Shown here piece after piece: positions 16,759 through 24,590 of a stretch of DNA of 64,000 nucleotides. Position 1 is the first letter of the stretch. Each line of letters begins with the position of its first letter. A program made the translations under genes and the position numbers. Below the pieces are notes generated by a model. That model had not been told where the DNA came from. It saw nothing but the letters and a program-made list of their open reading frames with translations, and searched no databases. The stretch is from Acidobacteriota bacterium (GTDB lineage: Bacteria; Acidobacteriota; Vicinamibacteria; Vicinamibacterales; UBA2999). The stretch lies in assembly GCA_030697165.1 (NCBI GenBank), contig JAUYQQ010000011.1:1-64000 (forward strand). Reading direction: 5' to 3'.

Positions 16759-17501
16759 CTCTTCAGCCTGTCGAGTTCGGTCTTGGCGTCAGCCGCCAGC
16801 GGCGAATCGGCGTGCTTCTCGACCACCTGCGTCAGCGTGTTGCGCGCCTCTGCGGTCTTCCCCGCCAGCTGGTACGCGCGGGCCAATTCCATCAGCACGG
16901 CATCGACCGGCAGGTTGGTGTTGGCCTGCTCTGAGGTTTCCTTGAGCGTGGCAATGGCGGGGTCGAACTGCCCGGCGCGCAGCTGTGCTTCGGCCTTGCC
17001 GAGGCGCGACATGCGCTGGACGAGACCGCTGCCGCCGGCAATCACCTGGTCGTACTGCGTGATGGCTTCGGCAAAGCGGCCGAGCGCCACCAGGTTCGCA
17101 GCCGCGTGATAGCGCGCCGTCAGTCCCGAGTCGGTTGACGGGTAGGCGTCGGCGGCGGCCAGGAACTTGGGCAGCGCGGCTTCGAGCTTGGCCTGCTGCG
17201 TCGGATAGGTGCCGGGCGCCTGCCCGGGCATCAGCGTCGGGTCGGTGCTCGTACCGGCCGGTGGGCCCGGCGGCATCACGCGCGCCTCTTCGATCACCAT
17301 GGCCTCGGCCAGCAGCGTGCGGGCCTTGTTGTCGGTGCTGCGGCTCCACGCGGTGTAGCCGGCAATGCCGACGCCGATGACGATGAGGAGGACCACGATG
17401 CCCAGGAGGGTCCGCTGGTTCTTCTCGACCCAGGCCTGCGCGCTGCCGAGCGCCAGGGCCAGTTCGTTGTCTTTCAGGTGATGCCGTTCGGTTGTTTTCA
17501 T
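16755..17501 (-). CDS. Membrane-anchored tetratricopeptide protein (YfgM-like)
   Basis: A 248-residue protein with a short cytoplasmic N-terminus, one transmembrane helix at about 29-50 (LLGIVVLLIVIGVGIAGY), a Pro/Gly-rich linker and then three to four TPR units covering the C-terminal half. The layout matches YfgM/Tol-Pal-type TPR proteins that act as periplasmic co-chaperones of the Sec translocon; that role is inferred from architecture. The ATG at 17501 is preferred over 17561 because GGAAAGAG stands just before it. Its stop overlaps the end of the convergent lipoprotein gene by 4 bases. Confidence 0.8.
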   Translation of the reverse strand: MKTTERHHLKDNELALALGSAQAWVEKNQRTLLGIVVLLIVIGVGIAGYTAWSRSTDNKARTLLAEAMVIEEARVMPPGPPAGTSTDPTLMPGQAPGTYPTQQAKLEAALPKFLAAADAYPSTDSGLTARYHAAANLVALGRFAEAITQYDQVIAGGSGLVQRMSRLGKAEAQLRAGQFDPAIATLKETSEQANTNLPVDAVLMELARAYQLAGKTAEARNTLTQVVEKHADSPLAADAKTELDRLKS

Positions 17502-17586
17502 AAACTCTTTCCAATTATCGGTCCACCTTCGCGTGGCCTGCCATCGAAGTTGGCTTGCCAACCGTAGCTCGGGTTCGGACCCGCTG

Positions 17587-17658
17587 GTCCACCGTCGCTG
17601 GCTCGAAAGGCTCGCCAGCTATGGTGGACAACCTCCGCCTGAACCTGAGCGGAGGTTG
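17587..17658 (-). repeat. Two adjacent hairpins downstream of tRNA-Arg
   Basis: Hairpin one spans 17587-17629 (16-bp arms with two mismatches, GTCCACC at the outside). Hairpin two pairs CAACCTCCGC (17629-17638) with GCGGAGGTTG (17649-17658). Both lie just 3' of the tRNA on its strand and could end or process its transcript, but no T-run follows. Hairpin two overlaps the encoded CCA end. Confidence 0.55.
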
Positions 17659-17733
17659 GTGCGCCTGACAGGAATTGAACCTGTGACCCCCGGTTTAGGA
17701 AACCAGTGCTCTATCCAACTGAGCTACAGGCGC
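17657..17733 (-). tRNA. tRNA-Arg (anticodon CCT)
   Basis: A 77-nt cloverleaf with a 7-bp acceptor stem (GCGCCTG/CAGGCGC), D-arm GCTC...GAGC, anticodon stem CTGGT/ACCGG with loop TTCCTAA (anticodon CCT), a TTCAATT T-loop and an encoded CCA. Reads AGG arginine codons. Confidence 0.95.
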
Positions 17734-17739
17734 CTGTAG

Positions 17740-17759
17740 AGTCCGGCTTCAGCCGGACT
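17740..17759. repeat. CTTTAG-family hairpin (variant TTCA centre)
   Basis: AGTCCGGCTTCAGCCGGACT, 8-bp stem with a TTCA centre. The apt stop codon (17758-17760) falls in the end of this element, so the hairpin is part of the apt mRNA 3' end. It also lies just upstream of tRNA-Arg. Confidence 0.8.
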
Positions 17760-18273
17760 AGTAATGCAATACAGAATAAACCGGCTCCCCCGCCAATTTG
17801 TCTCGACCCTTCAAAAAGTCCAGCTCGATCAGGAACGCCGCGCCAATGATCTTGGCGCCCGTCTTCTTGACGAGGTCGAGCGCCGCGCGCGCGGTGCCGC
17901 CGGTGGCCAGCACGTCGTCCACGATCAGGATGCGCTGCGGGTGGCCGCACGCATCCTGGTGGATCTCGAGGGCGTCGGTGCCGTACTCCAGGCTGTAGCT
18001 TTCCTGGTGCGTCGCGGCCGGGAGCTTCCCGGGCTTGCGAATGGGCACGAAGCCGCAACCCAGGGTGACGGCGACGGCCGCGCCGAGGATGAAGCCGCGG
18101 CTCTCGATGCCGACCACCTGGTCGATGTCTTCACCCATGTACGGAGCGGCGAGCGCATCGATGGTGTCGCGAAAGCCCTGCGGGTCGCACAGCAGCGTGG
18201 TGATGTCGTAGAACAGGATGCCCGGCTTCGGAAAGTCGGGCACGTGTCGAATCTTCGCCTTCAGGTGATCCAT
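17758..18273 (-). CDS. apt: Adenine phosphoribosyltransferase
   Basis: Salvages adenine to AMP using PRPP. A 171-residue type I phosphoribosyltransferase. The PRPP-binding loop is [13 protein letters not shown], and family segments [26 protein letters not shown] and RKPGKLP are all present. Length matches the family. A GGGA sequence precedes the ATG. The acylphosphatase gene lies immediately upstream on the same strand, so the two may be co-transcribed. The stop codon is supplied by a short palindromic repeat (17740-17759). Confidence 0.95.
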   Translation of the reverse strand: MDHLKAKIRHVPDFPKPGILFYDITTLLCDPQGFRDTIDALAAPYMGEDIDQVVGIESRGFILGAAVAVTLGCGFVPIRKPGKLPAATHQESYSLEYGTDALEIHQDACGHPQRILIVDDVLATGGTARAALDLVKKTGAKIIGAAFLIELDFLKGRDKLAGEPVYSVLHY

Positions 18274-18285
18274 GAGTCCCTATCG

Positions 18286-18558
18286 CTATCTAATCTCAAA
18301 CCCTACGTGGAGCCCGGTTGGCTCGACGCCGTCCACCAGCACGCGTTCGACGCGTGATCGGCTGGGACCGCGGCGCAACACCCGCTCGAATCGGTCCAGC
18401 GCCTCGGCCTCGCCTTCCGCCACCGCTTCCACGGTGCCGTCGGGGTGATTGGTCACGTGGCCGCTCAACCCCTCGCGCCGCGCCGCATCCTGGGTGAAGT
18501 ACCGGAACCCGACGCCCTGGACGTGTCCACTCAGCAGGAACTTCCGGGCGACGCGCAT
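18286..18558 (-). CDS. acyP: Acylphosphatase
   Basis: A 90-residue acylphosphatase that hydrolyses acyl phosphates. The phosphate-binding loop VQGVGFRYF contains the catalytic R19 and the second catalytic residue N37 is in VTNHPDGTVE; both signatures are intact. Twelve bases separate its stop from the apt start. Confidence 0.95.
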   Translation of the reverse strand: MRVARKFLLSGHVQGVGFRYFTQDAARREGLSGHVTNHPDGTVEAVAEGEAEALDRFERVLRRGPSRSRVERVLVDGVEPTGLHVGFEIR

Positions 18559-18586
18559 CCCCCCATTCTAGCCCAGCGCAGTGATC

Positions 18587-18640
18587 ACAGGAGATCAGGA
18601 GATCAAGAGTGACTCCTGACCTCTAAACCTCCTGTTCTCA
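18587..18640. repeat. CAGGAGATCAGGAGATC-type imperfect inverted repeat
   Basis: ACAGGAGATCAGGAGATCAA faces CTCCTGACC...CCTCCTGTT across a short centre. Related elements occur at 30337-30396 and 59561-59640. It fills the gap between the convergent-side end of the giant BNR gene (stop at 18642) and acyP. Confidence 0.7.
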
Positions 18641-18641
18641 C

Positions 18642-21600
18642 CTAGGGCTTGGTGATCGGCATCGTCGGTGGCGCCGGCTTGGCCTTCGGGTCGACCGCTT
18701 CGACCTTCTCGCGCCGCAGCGCCGCGTTCAGGCGCGGCAACTCAACGGCCAGCGTCTGCTGCATCTTCTTCAGCTGCGCATCGAGCTGTGCCGACAGCTC
18801 GTTGAACACCTCAACGCTCTGGTCGGTGGGCTTGTTGTCGGCGCTCTCGATCACGCCGGCCAGCGCCGCGATCTTGTTGTTCAGCTTGATCGGGTAGTTC
18901 AGCGGATCCTGGCCGCTGCGGTTGCGCACCTGGTACGCCTCCTCCTCCACCTGCGCGAGCGGCTGCAACAGGCCGTCGGCCAGCTTCTGGATCTCCACCT
19001 TGCGGCGGCCGGTCACCTTCTGCAGGCGCTGGTTGACCTGGTCGCGGATGTTGCGGATGTCGATCACCGCCTGGTTGGCTTCGCTGACCTTGTCGCGGAC
19101 GCGCCGCGACAGGGTGAACTGTTCGGCCAGGTCGGCTTCGCTGATGCCGGCCGCCACCAGCCGCGGATCCAGCGTGATGTTGAAGTCGCGCGACTTGGTC
19201 TCGCCATTGGCGGTAATGCGCACGGTGTAACGTCCGGTGGGCGCCGCCGGGCCGCGCTGCGGTTGCGCCGCCCACATGATCATGCCGGGAAACACCGTCG
19301 AGCCTTCGTAGCGCATGTCCCACGAGAAGCGGTTGATCCCCTTGGCGGTGGCAACGCGCGGGGGGGCGCCGCCGCCAAACGGGTTGTCTGGAGCCGGCGC
19401 CTCGGCCGCCTTCGGCGTGCCCGAGAAGCTGCGCAACACCGCGCCCTGGGCGTCGAGGAACTCGATCTTCACCTCGGTCGCCTCCTGGTTGAGGAAGTAG
19501 TCGAACGAGACATTGCGATCGCGCCCGCGCATGGGGTGGATCGGTTCGAACAGGTGCAGCGCGCTGCTGGTCAGCTCGGGGGTGGCCTGCCGTAACACGC
19601 CGATGTTGTCGAGGATGTAGAAGCCGCGGCCATGCGTCCCGATCACCAGGTCGCGATCTTCGACGACGATGCCGTGGATGGGCGTGACCGGCAGATTGAG
19701 CTTCAGCGACTGCCATGACCCGCCGTCGTTGAACGAGATGTAGACGCCGTGCTCGGTGCCCAAATACAGCAGGCCCTTGCGCTTCGGATCTTCGCGGATG
19801 ACGCGCGCGAAGTCGGTGTCGGGAATGCCGGTCGTGATTTTCTGCCAGCTCTTGCCGAAGTCCGCGGTCTTGTAGACGTACGGCTTGCGGTCGCCCATCT
19901 GGTAGCGATTGCCCGCGAGGTAGGCGACGCCGTTCTGGTGCGGCGAGGCGTCGATCAGGCTGATGCGCGTGAACTCCGGAAGATCAGGCGGCGTAATGCG
20001 CTCCCAGTTCTTGCCGCCGTCCTGCGTCACATGCACCCAGCCATCATCCGACCCGGTCCAAATGGTGTTGGCGTCCTGGCGCGACGGCGCCACGGTGAAG
20101 ATGACGGCGTAGGTTTCGACGCCGGTCTGGTCCTTGGTGATCGGGCCGCCCGACGCCTGCATGGTCTTGGGGTCGGAGCGCGCGAGATTGGGGCTGATCT
20201 TCTCCCAGTTCTGGCCGCCCGTGGTGGTGCGGTAAAGGTGCTGCGACGAGGCGTAGAGGACCTTGGGATCGACCGGCGAGAAGACGATCGGGAACGTCCA
20301 CTGAAACCGCTCCTTGATGTCGATCGACGACCAGCCCATCGGGTTGTCGGGATAAATGTGGATGGCGCGCTGTTGGCCCAGTTCGCGATCGAGCCGGCTC
20401 AGGTAGCCGCCGTAGCTGCCGGCGTAGAACACCGACAGGTCGTTCGGGTCGGGGGCGATGTAACCGCTTTCGCCGCCGCCCACCGCGTAGAAGATCGGCG
20501 GCAGGCTGCCCTCGCCCGCGCCCGGGCTGGCCTGGCTGCCGACGCACGCCGTGCTGTTGTCCTGTTGCGCGCCGCACACGTGATACGGCACGTGCCTGGT
20601 CGTGAAGACGTTGTAGAACTGCCCGGTGGGAATATCCTGCCCGGTCCACGTCTGGCCGCCGTTGAAGCTGACGTTGGCCGCGCCGTCGTTGGACTGAACC
20701 ATGCGTTTGTTGTCGGTGGACGAGATCCACAGGTCGTGGTTGTCGCCGTGGGGCACGCGGATCGTCGACAGCGTCTTGCCGCCGTCGGTGGACTTGAAGA
20801 ATTGCACGTTCAACAGGTAGACCGTGTCCTTGTCGACCGGGTCGGCGTTGACGCGGGTGTAGTAGAACGCGCGCTGCCGGATGTTGCGGTTGTCGTTGAT
20901 CATCTTCCACGTCGCGCCGGCATCGTCCGACACGTAGAGGCCGCCGGCCGCTTCGTGCTCGATGATGGTGTAGACCCGGTTGCCGTCAGCGCCCGAGACC
21001 GAGACACCGACCTTGCCCCAGAGGCCCGTCGGCAGGCCGGGGTTCTTGGTGATCTCGGTCCAGGTGTCGCCGGCGTCGGTGGACTTGAACAGGCCGCTGC
21101 CAGGACCGCCGCTCGACATGCTCCAGGGCGTGCGGTTGGCCTCCCACATGCCGGCAAAAATCACGTTCGGGTTCTTCGGATCGATCGACAGATCCACGCC
21201 GCCGGTCTTCTCGTCGCGGAACAGCGTGCGGCGCCAGGTCTTGCCGCCGTCGGTGGACTTGAAGATGCCGCGCTGTGGATGCTCGTTGTAGACCTGCCCG
21301 AGGACCGCCGCGTAGACCACGTCACAGTTGGTCGGGTGCACGCGCAGCCGCGCAATCGCCTGCGAGTCGCGCAGGTCGGTGAGGTGGTCCCACTTCACGC
21401 CGCCATCCGAGGTCTTGTAGACGCCGTCGCCCTGGATGATGTTGCCGCGGAACTGGGTTTCGCCGCCGCCGATGTAGACGACATCGGGGTTCGAATTGCA
21501 GACCGCGAGGGAGCCAATGGAGGAGGTGTTGATCTTGCCGTCGGTCATCGGCGCCCAGTTGGTGCCGCCGTCGGTGGTCTTCCAGGCACCGCCGCCGGTG

Positions 21601-21821
21601 GCGCCGAACCAGTATTCGAGCGGGCGGGCATCGCTGCCGGCGGTGGCGATCGAGCGCCCGCCGCGCGCGGGGCCGATACTGCGCCACTGCATGCCGCTGT
21701 AGAGCGACGGGTCGGGCACGCTCGCCGACTGTGCGTTCAGTGACGGCGTCACGGACAGGGCTCCGGCGAGGCCAGCCGCGGCGAGGAATCCAAGGATCAG
21801 CGGGGTACGAAACGGTTTCAT
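18642..21821 (-). CDS. Large secreted Asp-box (BNR) beta-propeller protein, VPS10/sortilin-like
   Basis: A 1059-residue exported protein with a signal peptide (about 1-30, ending SLNAQ). The first 700 residues are a multi-bladed propeller with many Asp-box repeats (S/T-x-D-x-G-x-x-W), for example KTTDGGTNW, KTSDGGVKW, KSTDGGKTW, KSTDAGDTW, TQDGGKNW. A C-terminal region of about 300 residues has an immunoglobulin-like part and helices. Annotated relatives are called glycosyl hydrolase or sortilin-like proteins; no glycosidase active site is evident, so a catalytic role is not supported. Such proteins are abundant in Acidobacteriota and may act in extracellular protein or sugar binding. Confidence 0.85.
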   Translation of the reverse strand: MKPFRTPLILGFLAAAGLAGALSVTPSLNAQSASVPDPSLYSGMQWRSIGPARGGRSIATAGSDARPLEYWFGATGGGAWKTTDGGTNWAPMTDGKINTSSIGSLAVCNSNPDVVYIGGGETQFRGNIIQGDGVYKTSDGGVKWDHLTDLRDSQAIARLRVHPTNCDVVYAAVLGQVYNEHPQRGIFKSTDGGKTWRRTLFRDEKTGGVDLSIDPKNPNVIFAGMWEANRTPWSMSSGGPGSGLFKSTDAGDTWTEITKNPGLPTGLWGKVGVSVSGADGNRVYTIIEHEAAGGLYVSDDAGATWKMINDNRNIRQRAFYYTRVNADPVDKDTVYLLNVQFFKSTDGGKTLSTIRVPHGDNHDLWISSTDNKRMVQSNDGAANVSFNGGQTWTGQDIPTGQFYNVFTTRHVPYHVCGAQQDNSTACVGSQASPGAGEGSLPPIFYAVGGGESGYIAPDPNDLSVFYAGSYGGYLSRLDRELGQQRAIHIYPDNPMGWSSIDIKERFQWTFPIVFSPVDPKVLYASSQHLYRTTTGGQNWEKISPNLARSDPKTMQASGGPITKDQTGVETYAVIFTVAPSRQDANTIWTGSDDGWVHVTQDGGKNWERITPPDLPEFTRISLIDASPHQNGVAYLAGNRYQMGDRKPYVYKTADFGKSWQKITTGIPDTDFARVIREDPKRKGLLYLGTEHGVYISFNDGGSWQSLKLNLPVTPIHGIVVEDRDLVIGTHGRGFYILDNIGVLRQATPELTSSALHLFEPIHPMRGRDRNVSFDYFLNQEATEVKIEFLDAQGAVLRSFSGTPKAAEAPAPDNPFGGGAPPRVATAKGINRFSWDMRYEGSTVFPGMIMWAAQPQRGPAAPTGRYTVRITANGETKSRDFNITLDPRLVAAGISEADLAEQFTLSRRVRDKVSEANQAVIDIRNIRDQVNQRLQKVTGRRKVEIQKLADGLLQPLAQVEEEAYQVRNRSGQDPLNYPIKLNNKIAALAGVIESADNKPTDQSVEVFNELSAQLDAQLKKMQQTLAVELPRLNAALRREKVEAVDPKAKPAPPTMPITKP

Positions 21822-21874
21822 GGTTGGGACTCCCAGGGCTTCAGCGTCGAGTGAAACAGGAGCCTATTGTACGC

Positions 21875-22837
21875 CTACTTGCGCGCCAGCACGACCAGGC
21901 CGACCGCGTTCAGGCACAGGATGCGCAGCCGCCGCACCAGCGCCAGCGTGACGCCGGCGGCCGGGCCAATGCCGATGGCCTGCGCGACGGCGCCCGAGCC
22001 GGCTTCATCGATCCCCAATCGATACGGGATGAACTTGAAGGCAATGGTGACGAAGCGCCCGGCGCTCTCGAGCAGGAAGGCGTCGACCAGCGTCACCGTG
22101 CCGGCGGTCGGCAACAGGCGGAGCACCAGCCACACCTCGGCGACCGCGGCCACGTGAAACGCCACTTCCCACGCGGCCACGTGCGCGAGTCGGCCAAACG
22201 GCCAGCTCAGGACGCCGTAGATGCGGGCCTCGACTTCACGAATCGCCTCGGCCGGAACCGCCGTTCGTCCCGCCAGCCGGGTAATCAGCGGCGCGAACCG
22301 TGTCAAGAGGGCCGGCTGTGAGCGCGCCAGCCACACGCCAACGACCGCGGCCACGGCGATGGTGCCGACAATGACTTCGGCGATCTGCTCCAGCGCCGGT
22401 GGCAGGCCGGCGCGCTGGAAGAAGAACCACGTGCCGGCCAGCAACACGACGGCCACCGACGCCGTGTAGAAGGCGTTCTCGATCGTGACCGAAGCGACGC
22501 TGGTGACGGTGGAAATGCGCGACCGCGTCAGGATGATCTTGGTGGGCTCGCTGGCGAGCAGTCCGAGCGGCGTGAGGTTGCCGAGCGCATCGGCCGCGAT
22601 CATCGCGCTGAACGTATCGCGAAAGCGCAGTTCAGAATCGTTCGCGCACACCAGCCACGCGCGGGCACGGCAGGCCATGCGGGTGGCGCCGAGGATCAGC
22701 ACCAGGATGAACCACCAGCCGACGCTGGTGATGCCCGACACCACCTCGGCCCACCCCACCCGGCGGATGGTGAACACGAGCAGGCCGACGCCGACGAGGG
22801 CGACCAGGATGTTGAGCAGGGAGAACTTCGGACGCAT
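21875..22837 (-). CDS. Flippase-like membrane protein (lysylphosphatidylglycerol synthase TM region family)
   Basis: A 320-residue polytopic protein with about eight transmembrane helices, starting with NILVALVGVGLLVFTIRRVGW. The conserved DALGNLTPLGLLASEPTKI and FLLESAGRFVTIAFKFIPYRLGIDEAGSGAVAQ segments define the LPG_synthase_TM/UPF0104 family, also called flippase-like, which includes HpnL-type proteins involved in moving hopanoids or lipids. No synthase domain follows, so it is a lipid-translocation candidate only. No operon partner is evident. Confidence 0.82.
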   Translation of the reverse strand: MRPKFSLLNILVALVGVGLLVFTIRRVGWAEVVSGITSVGWWFILVLILGATRMACRARAWLVCANDSELRFRDTFSAMIAADALGNLTPLGLLASEPTKIILTRSRISTVTSVASVTIENAFYTASVAVVLLAGTWFFFQRAGLPPALEQIAEVIVGTIAVAAVVGVWLARSQPALLTRFAPLITRLAGRTAVPAEAIREVEARIYGVLSWPFGRLAHVAAWEVAFHVAAVAEVWLVLRLLPTAGTVTLVDAFLLESAGRFVTIAFKFIPYRLGIDEAGSGAVAQAIGIGPAAGVTLALVRRLRILCLNAVGLVVLARK

Positions 22838-22855
22838 CAGGGCCAGACGTGAAGA

Positions 22856-23236
22856 CTACAGCTTCTGGGCGTCGCGCAGGCGGCCGAGATCGCGATCACA
22901 GGTGCCGAGTGGCACATGTCCGGCCTTGCGTGCCAGCTCGAGCAGCAAGGCATCGGAAAAGCCGACCGCCGGCTTCGCCGTAAAGGTCTGGAGCGCCGAC
23001 TCGATCACGTCGGGGTCCTGAAGCGTCAGCCGTTCGTGGTCGAGAAGCATCCGCACCGAGGTGCCGAGTTCCGCCGGGGACATGTCATACACGGAGGTCA
23101 AGACCCACGAGGCTTCGGCGAGCGCCAACACGGAGACCCACGCCCCGTTGGCGACGAAGGCATCCGCGGCCGCGGCCTGGCGCGGATCGTCGCGGGTGAT
23201 CATGCGGACGAGGACGTTGGTATCAACCGCGCGCAT
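22856..23236 (-). CDS. VapC-type PIN-domain toxin
   Basis: A 126-residue PIN-domain ribonuclease. The four acidic positions expected for VapC are visible: D5 (AVDTNVLV), E in LALAEASWV, D in GFSDALLLELA and D in GTCDRDLGRL. The ATG at 23236 starts the canonical VDTNVLVR; the upstream extension is not conserved. It overlaps the antitoxin gene by 14 bases. Target RNA unknown; VapC enzymes usually cut initiator tRNA or 23S rRNA. Confidence 0.92.
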   Translation of the reverse strand: MRAVDTNVLVRMITRDDPRQAAAADAFVANGAWVSVLALAEASWVLTSVYDMSPAELGTSVRMLLDHERLTLQDPDVIESALQTFTAKPAVGFSDALLLELARKAGHVPLGTCDRDLGRLRDAQKL

Positions 23237-23486
23237 GGCGGGTTCGCATCCGCTTGGCAATACCCTGCTTCATCTCGGCCACCGAACGCCGCTTGGGCGG
23301 GCCTTCGGGAAACAACACCTTGTGGATGTCCTCGGACGAGTATTGGCCCTTCCGCCGAACGACAATCTGCTCGCCGTCCGCATCCCACTCGATCACCGAG
23401 CCTGGCGCGAGGCCCAGTCGTCTCCGGACTTCGGCAGGCACCGAGATTTGACCTTGCGCTGTCAGCTTGGATTGGGCGAGAGCCAT
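23223..23486 (-). CDS. VapB antitoxin, AbrB/MazE swapped-hairpin family
   Basis: An 87-residue protein with an N-terminal AbrB/SpoVT DNA-binding domain (SKLTAQGQISVPAEVRRRLGLAPGSVIEWDADGEQIVVRR) and a C-terminal tail (GPPKRRSVAEMKQGIAKRM) that would wrap the toxin. The ATG at 23486 starts the domain; TAATAT at 23492-23497 lies 5 nt before it and a palindrome at 23494-23507 overlaps that box, so autorepression with a leaderless message is likely. Confidence 0.92.
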   Translation of the reverse strand: MALAQSKLTAQGQISVPAEVRRRLGLAPGSVIEWDADGEQIVVRRKGQYSSEDIHKVLFPEGPPKRRSVAEMKQGIAKRMRTRHARG

Positions 23487-23493
23487 ACTGCAT

Positions 23494-23507
23494 ATTACCA
23501 CGGTAAT
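23494..23507. promoter_or_regulatory. Candidate VapB operator
   Basis: Palindrome ATTACC-AC-GGTAAT, 8 bases upstream of vapB, overlapping the TAATAT -10-like box. Position and symmetry fit an autoregulatory site for the dimeric AbrB-fold antitoxin. Confidence 0.55.
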
Positions 23508-23543
23508 GCACTATCGATGCGCGCGGGTGCCGCACAGCGGGAA

Positions 23544-23613
23544 CAGCCGCAGATTGAACCCCGCTGACTGAAGGGCCGGCCCGTTCGGAGAGTCGGCGTC
23601 AAATCTGCGGCTG
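23544..23613. repeat. Inverted repeat with 12-bp arms
   Basis: CAGCCGCAGATT (23544-23555) pairs perfectly with AATCTGCGGCTG (23602-23613). The rest of the gap to 23767 holds degenerate direct repeats of a CGAAG...CGAGCC type at about 23690-23755. No gene is visible between 23511 and 23767. Confidence 0.65.
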
Positions 23614-23767
23614 GAGGGTCTTGGCGGCCTGCCGAATTTCTCTCGGAGCAGCGGCCGGGCGAATCCCCTCGCAGCGGCCAACCCCACGAAGCCCTGAGCG
23701 CAGCGAAGGGCGAGCCTAACGAAGTCCCGAGCGAAGCCGAAGGACGAGCCCCAGGAGGGCGCACGCA

Positions 23768-24505
23768 CTACGGCCCGACCCTCACGTTCACCCGCGTCCG
23801 TTCCGTGAACTCCGAATCGGTCGCGGTGAGTTCCAGTTCGTACAGGCCCGGTGCAGAGAATGTCGCCTTGGTGCGGGCGGCGCCGGGGATGGTGAATGTA
23901 ACCGTGCCTGGCCCCGTGAGCATCTTCCATTCGACGACCAGGCCCTTCCCTCTCGGCAAGCCCTCGTCGTGCGCGCTGCCGAACAGGTTGAGTTCTTCGT
24001 TGAGTCCGACCGCCAGCACCGGCGGATTGTTCGGGCGGGCGGTGACGCCGAGCACGCGCACGGTGGGGGCCCGGTTCAGGCACACGCCGCGCGGGGCGCT
24101 GGCGTAGTCGAGCTTCGAGAGCGCGGCGGCGCCTTCGACCAGGTTCCAGTTCGACTGCAGCATCCGCTCGCTGGTGCCGGTGGTCGTCCCGGCGTAACCG
24201 AGCGTCCACTTCATCTTGCCGTCGAACTCGGGGCCGACCACCATCACGCACTGAAACCGCCAGTGGCCAGGTTTGAAGGTGGTCGGTTGCATGCGGTCGG
24301 TCGGCGCCGGACCGAAACTGTTGTTGGGGCCTGGCGGGATGGTTACCACGTCGGCGTTGTGGCTGAAGTAGGCAAACGATAGCGTGTAGCTGCCGTCGGG
24401 GTTCTTGAGGAAGCCGTCGTAGGCCGGGTAAATGGGCTGGTTTTGCTGAGCATTGGCCGCCGTCACCAAGGCCACCGCCGCCACCAACGCGCTTACAACT
24501 CGCAT
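23768..24505 (-). CDS. Secreted protein of unknown function with C-terminal Ig/PKD-like domain
   Basis: A 245-residue exported protein with signal peptide MRVVSALVAAVALVTAANAQ. The middle part (PIYPAYDGFLKNPDGSYTLSFAYFSHN ... FKPGHWRFQCVMVVGPEFDGKMKW) is one I know only as a hypothetical domain beside cytochrome/Cu-monooxygenase genes. The end (VEWKMLTGPGTVTF ... YELELTATDSEFTERTRVNVRV) looks like a PKD or Ig-like domain. It is divergent from the Cu-monooxygenase-like cytochrome gene at 24591, 85 bp away, and may share its control. Function unknown. Confidence 0.7.
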   Translation of the reverse strand: MRVVSALVAAVALVTAANAQQNQPIYPAYDGFLKNPDGSYTLSFAYFSHNADVVTIPPGPNNSFGPAPTDRMQPTTFKPGHWRFQCVMVVGPEFDGKMKWTLGYAGTTTGTSERMLQSNWNLVEGAAALSKLDYASAPRGVCLNRAPTVRVLGVTARPNNPPVLAVGLNEELNLFGSAHDEGLPRGKGLVVEWKMLTGPGTVTFTIPGAARTKATFSAPGLYELELTATDSEFTERTRVNVRVGP

Positions 24506-24521
24506 CGCCGTTCTCCTTCCC

Positions 24522-24541
24522 GGCGGGACTAAAGTCCCGCC
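24522..24541. repeat. CTAAAG-family hairpin
   Basis: GGCGGGACTAAAGTCCCGCC, perfectly self-complementary apart from the AA centre. It lies between two divergent genes, so it is not a terminator for either. Confidence 0.85.
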
Positions 24542-24590
24542 CTCCTGGCACCCGCCTACGGTGCTAGAGTATGCCGCACAGGGAGGCCAG

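Noticed and set aside
17657-17733. tRNA-Arg as a genomic-island attachment site
   Set aside because: No integrase and no repeat of the tRNA 3' end elsewhere in the window; the neighbours are housekeeping genes.
19749-21743. 664-residue open frame antisense to the BNR protein
   Set aside because: Val/Asp/Gly/Arg-rich mirror of the Asp-box repeats, without domains.
18642-21821. Glycosyl hydrolase activity for the BNR protein
   Set aside because: Asp-box repeats show only the propeller fold; I found no catalytic signature to support hydrolysis.
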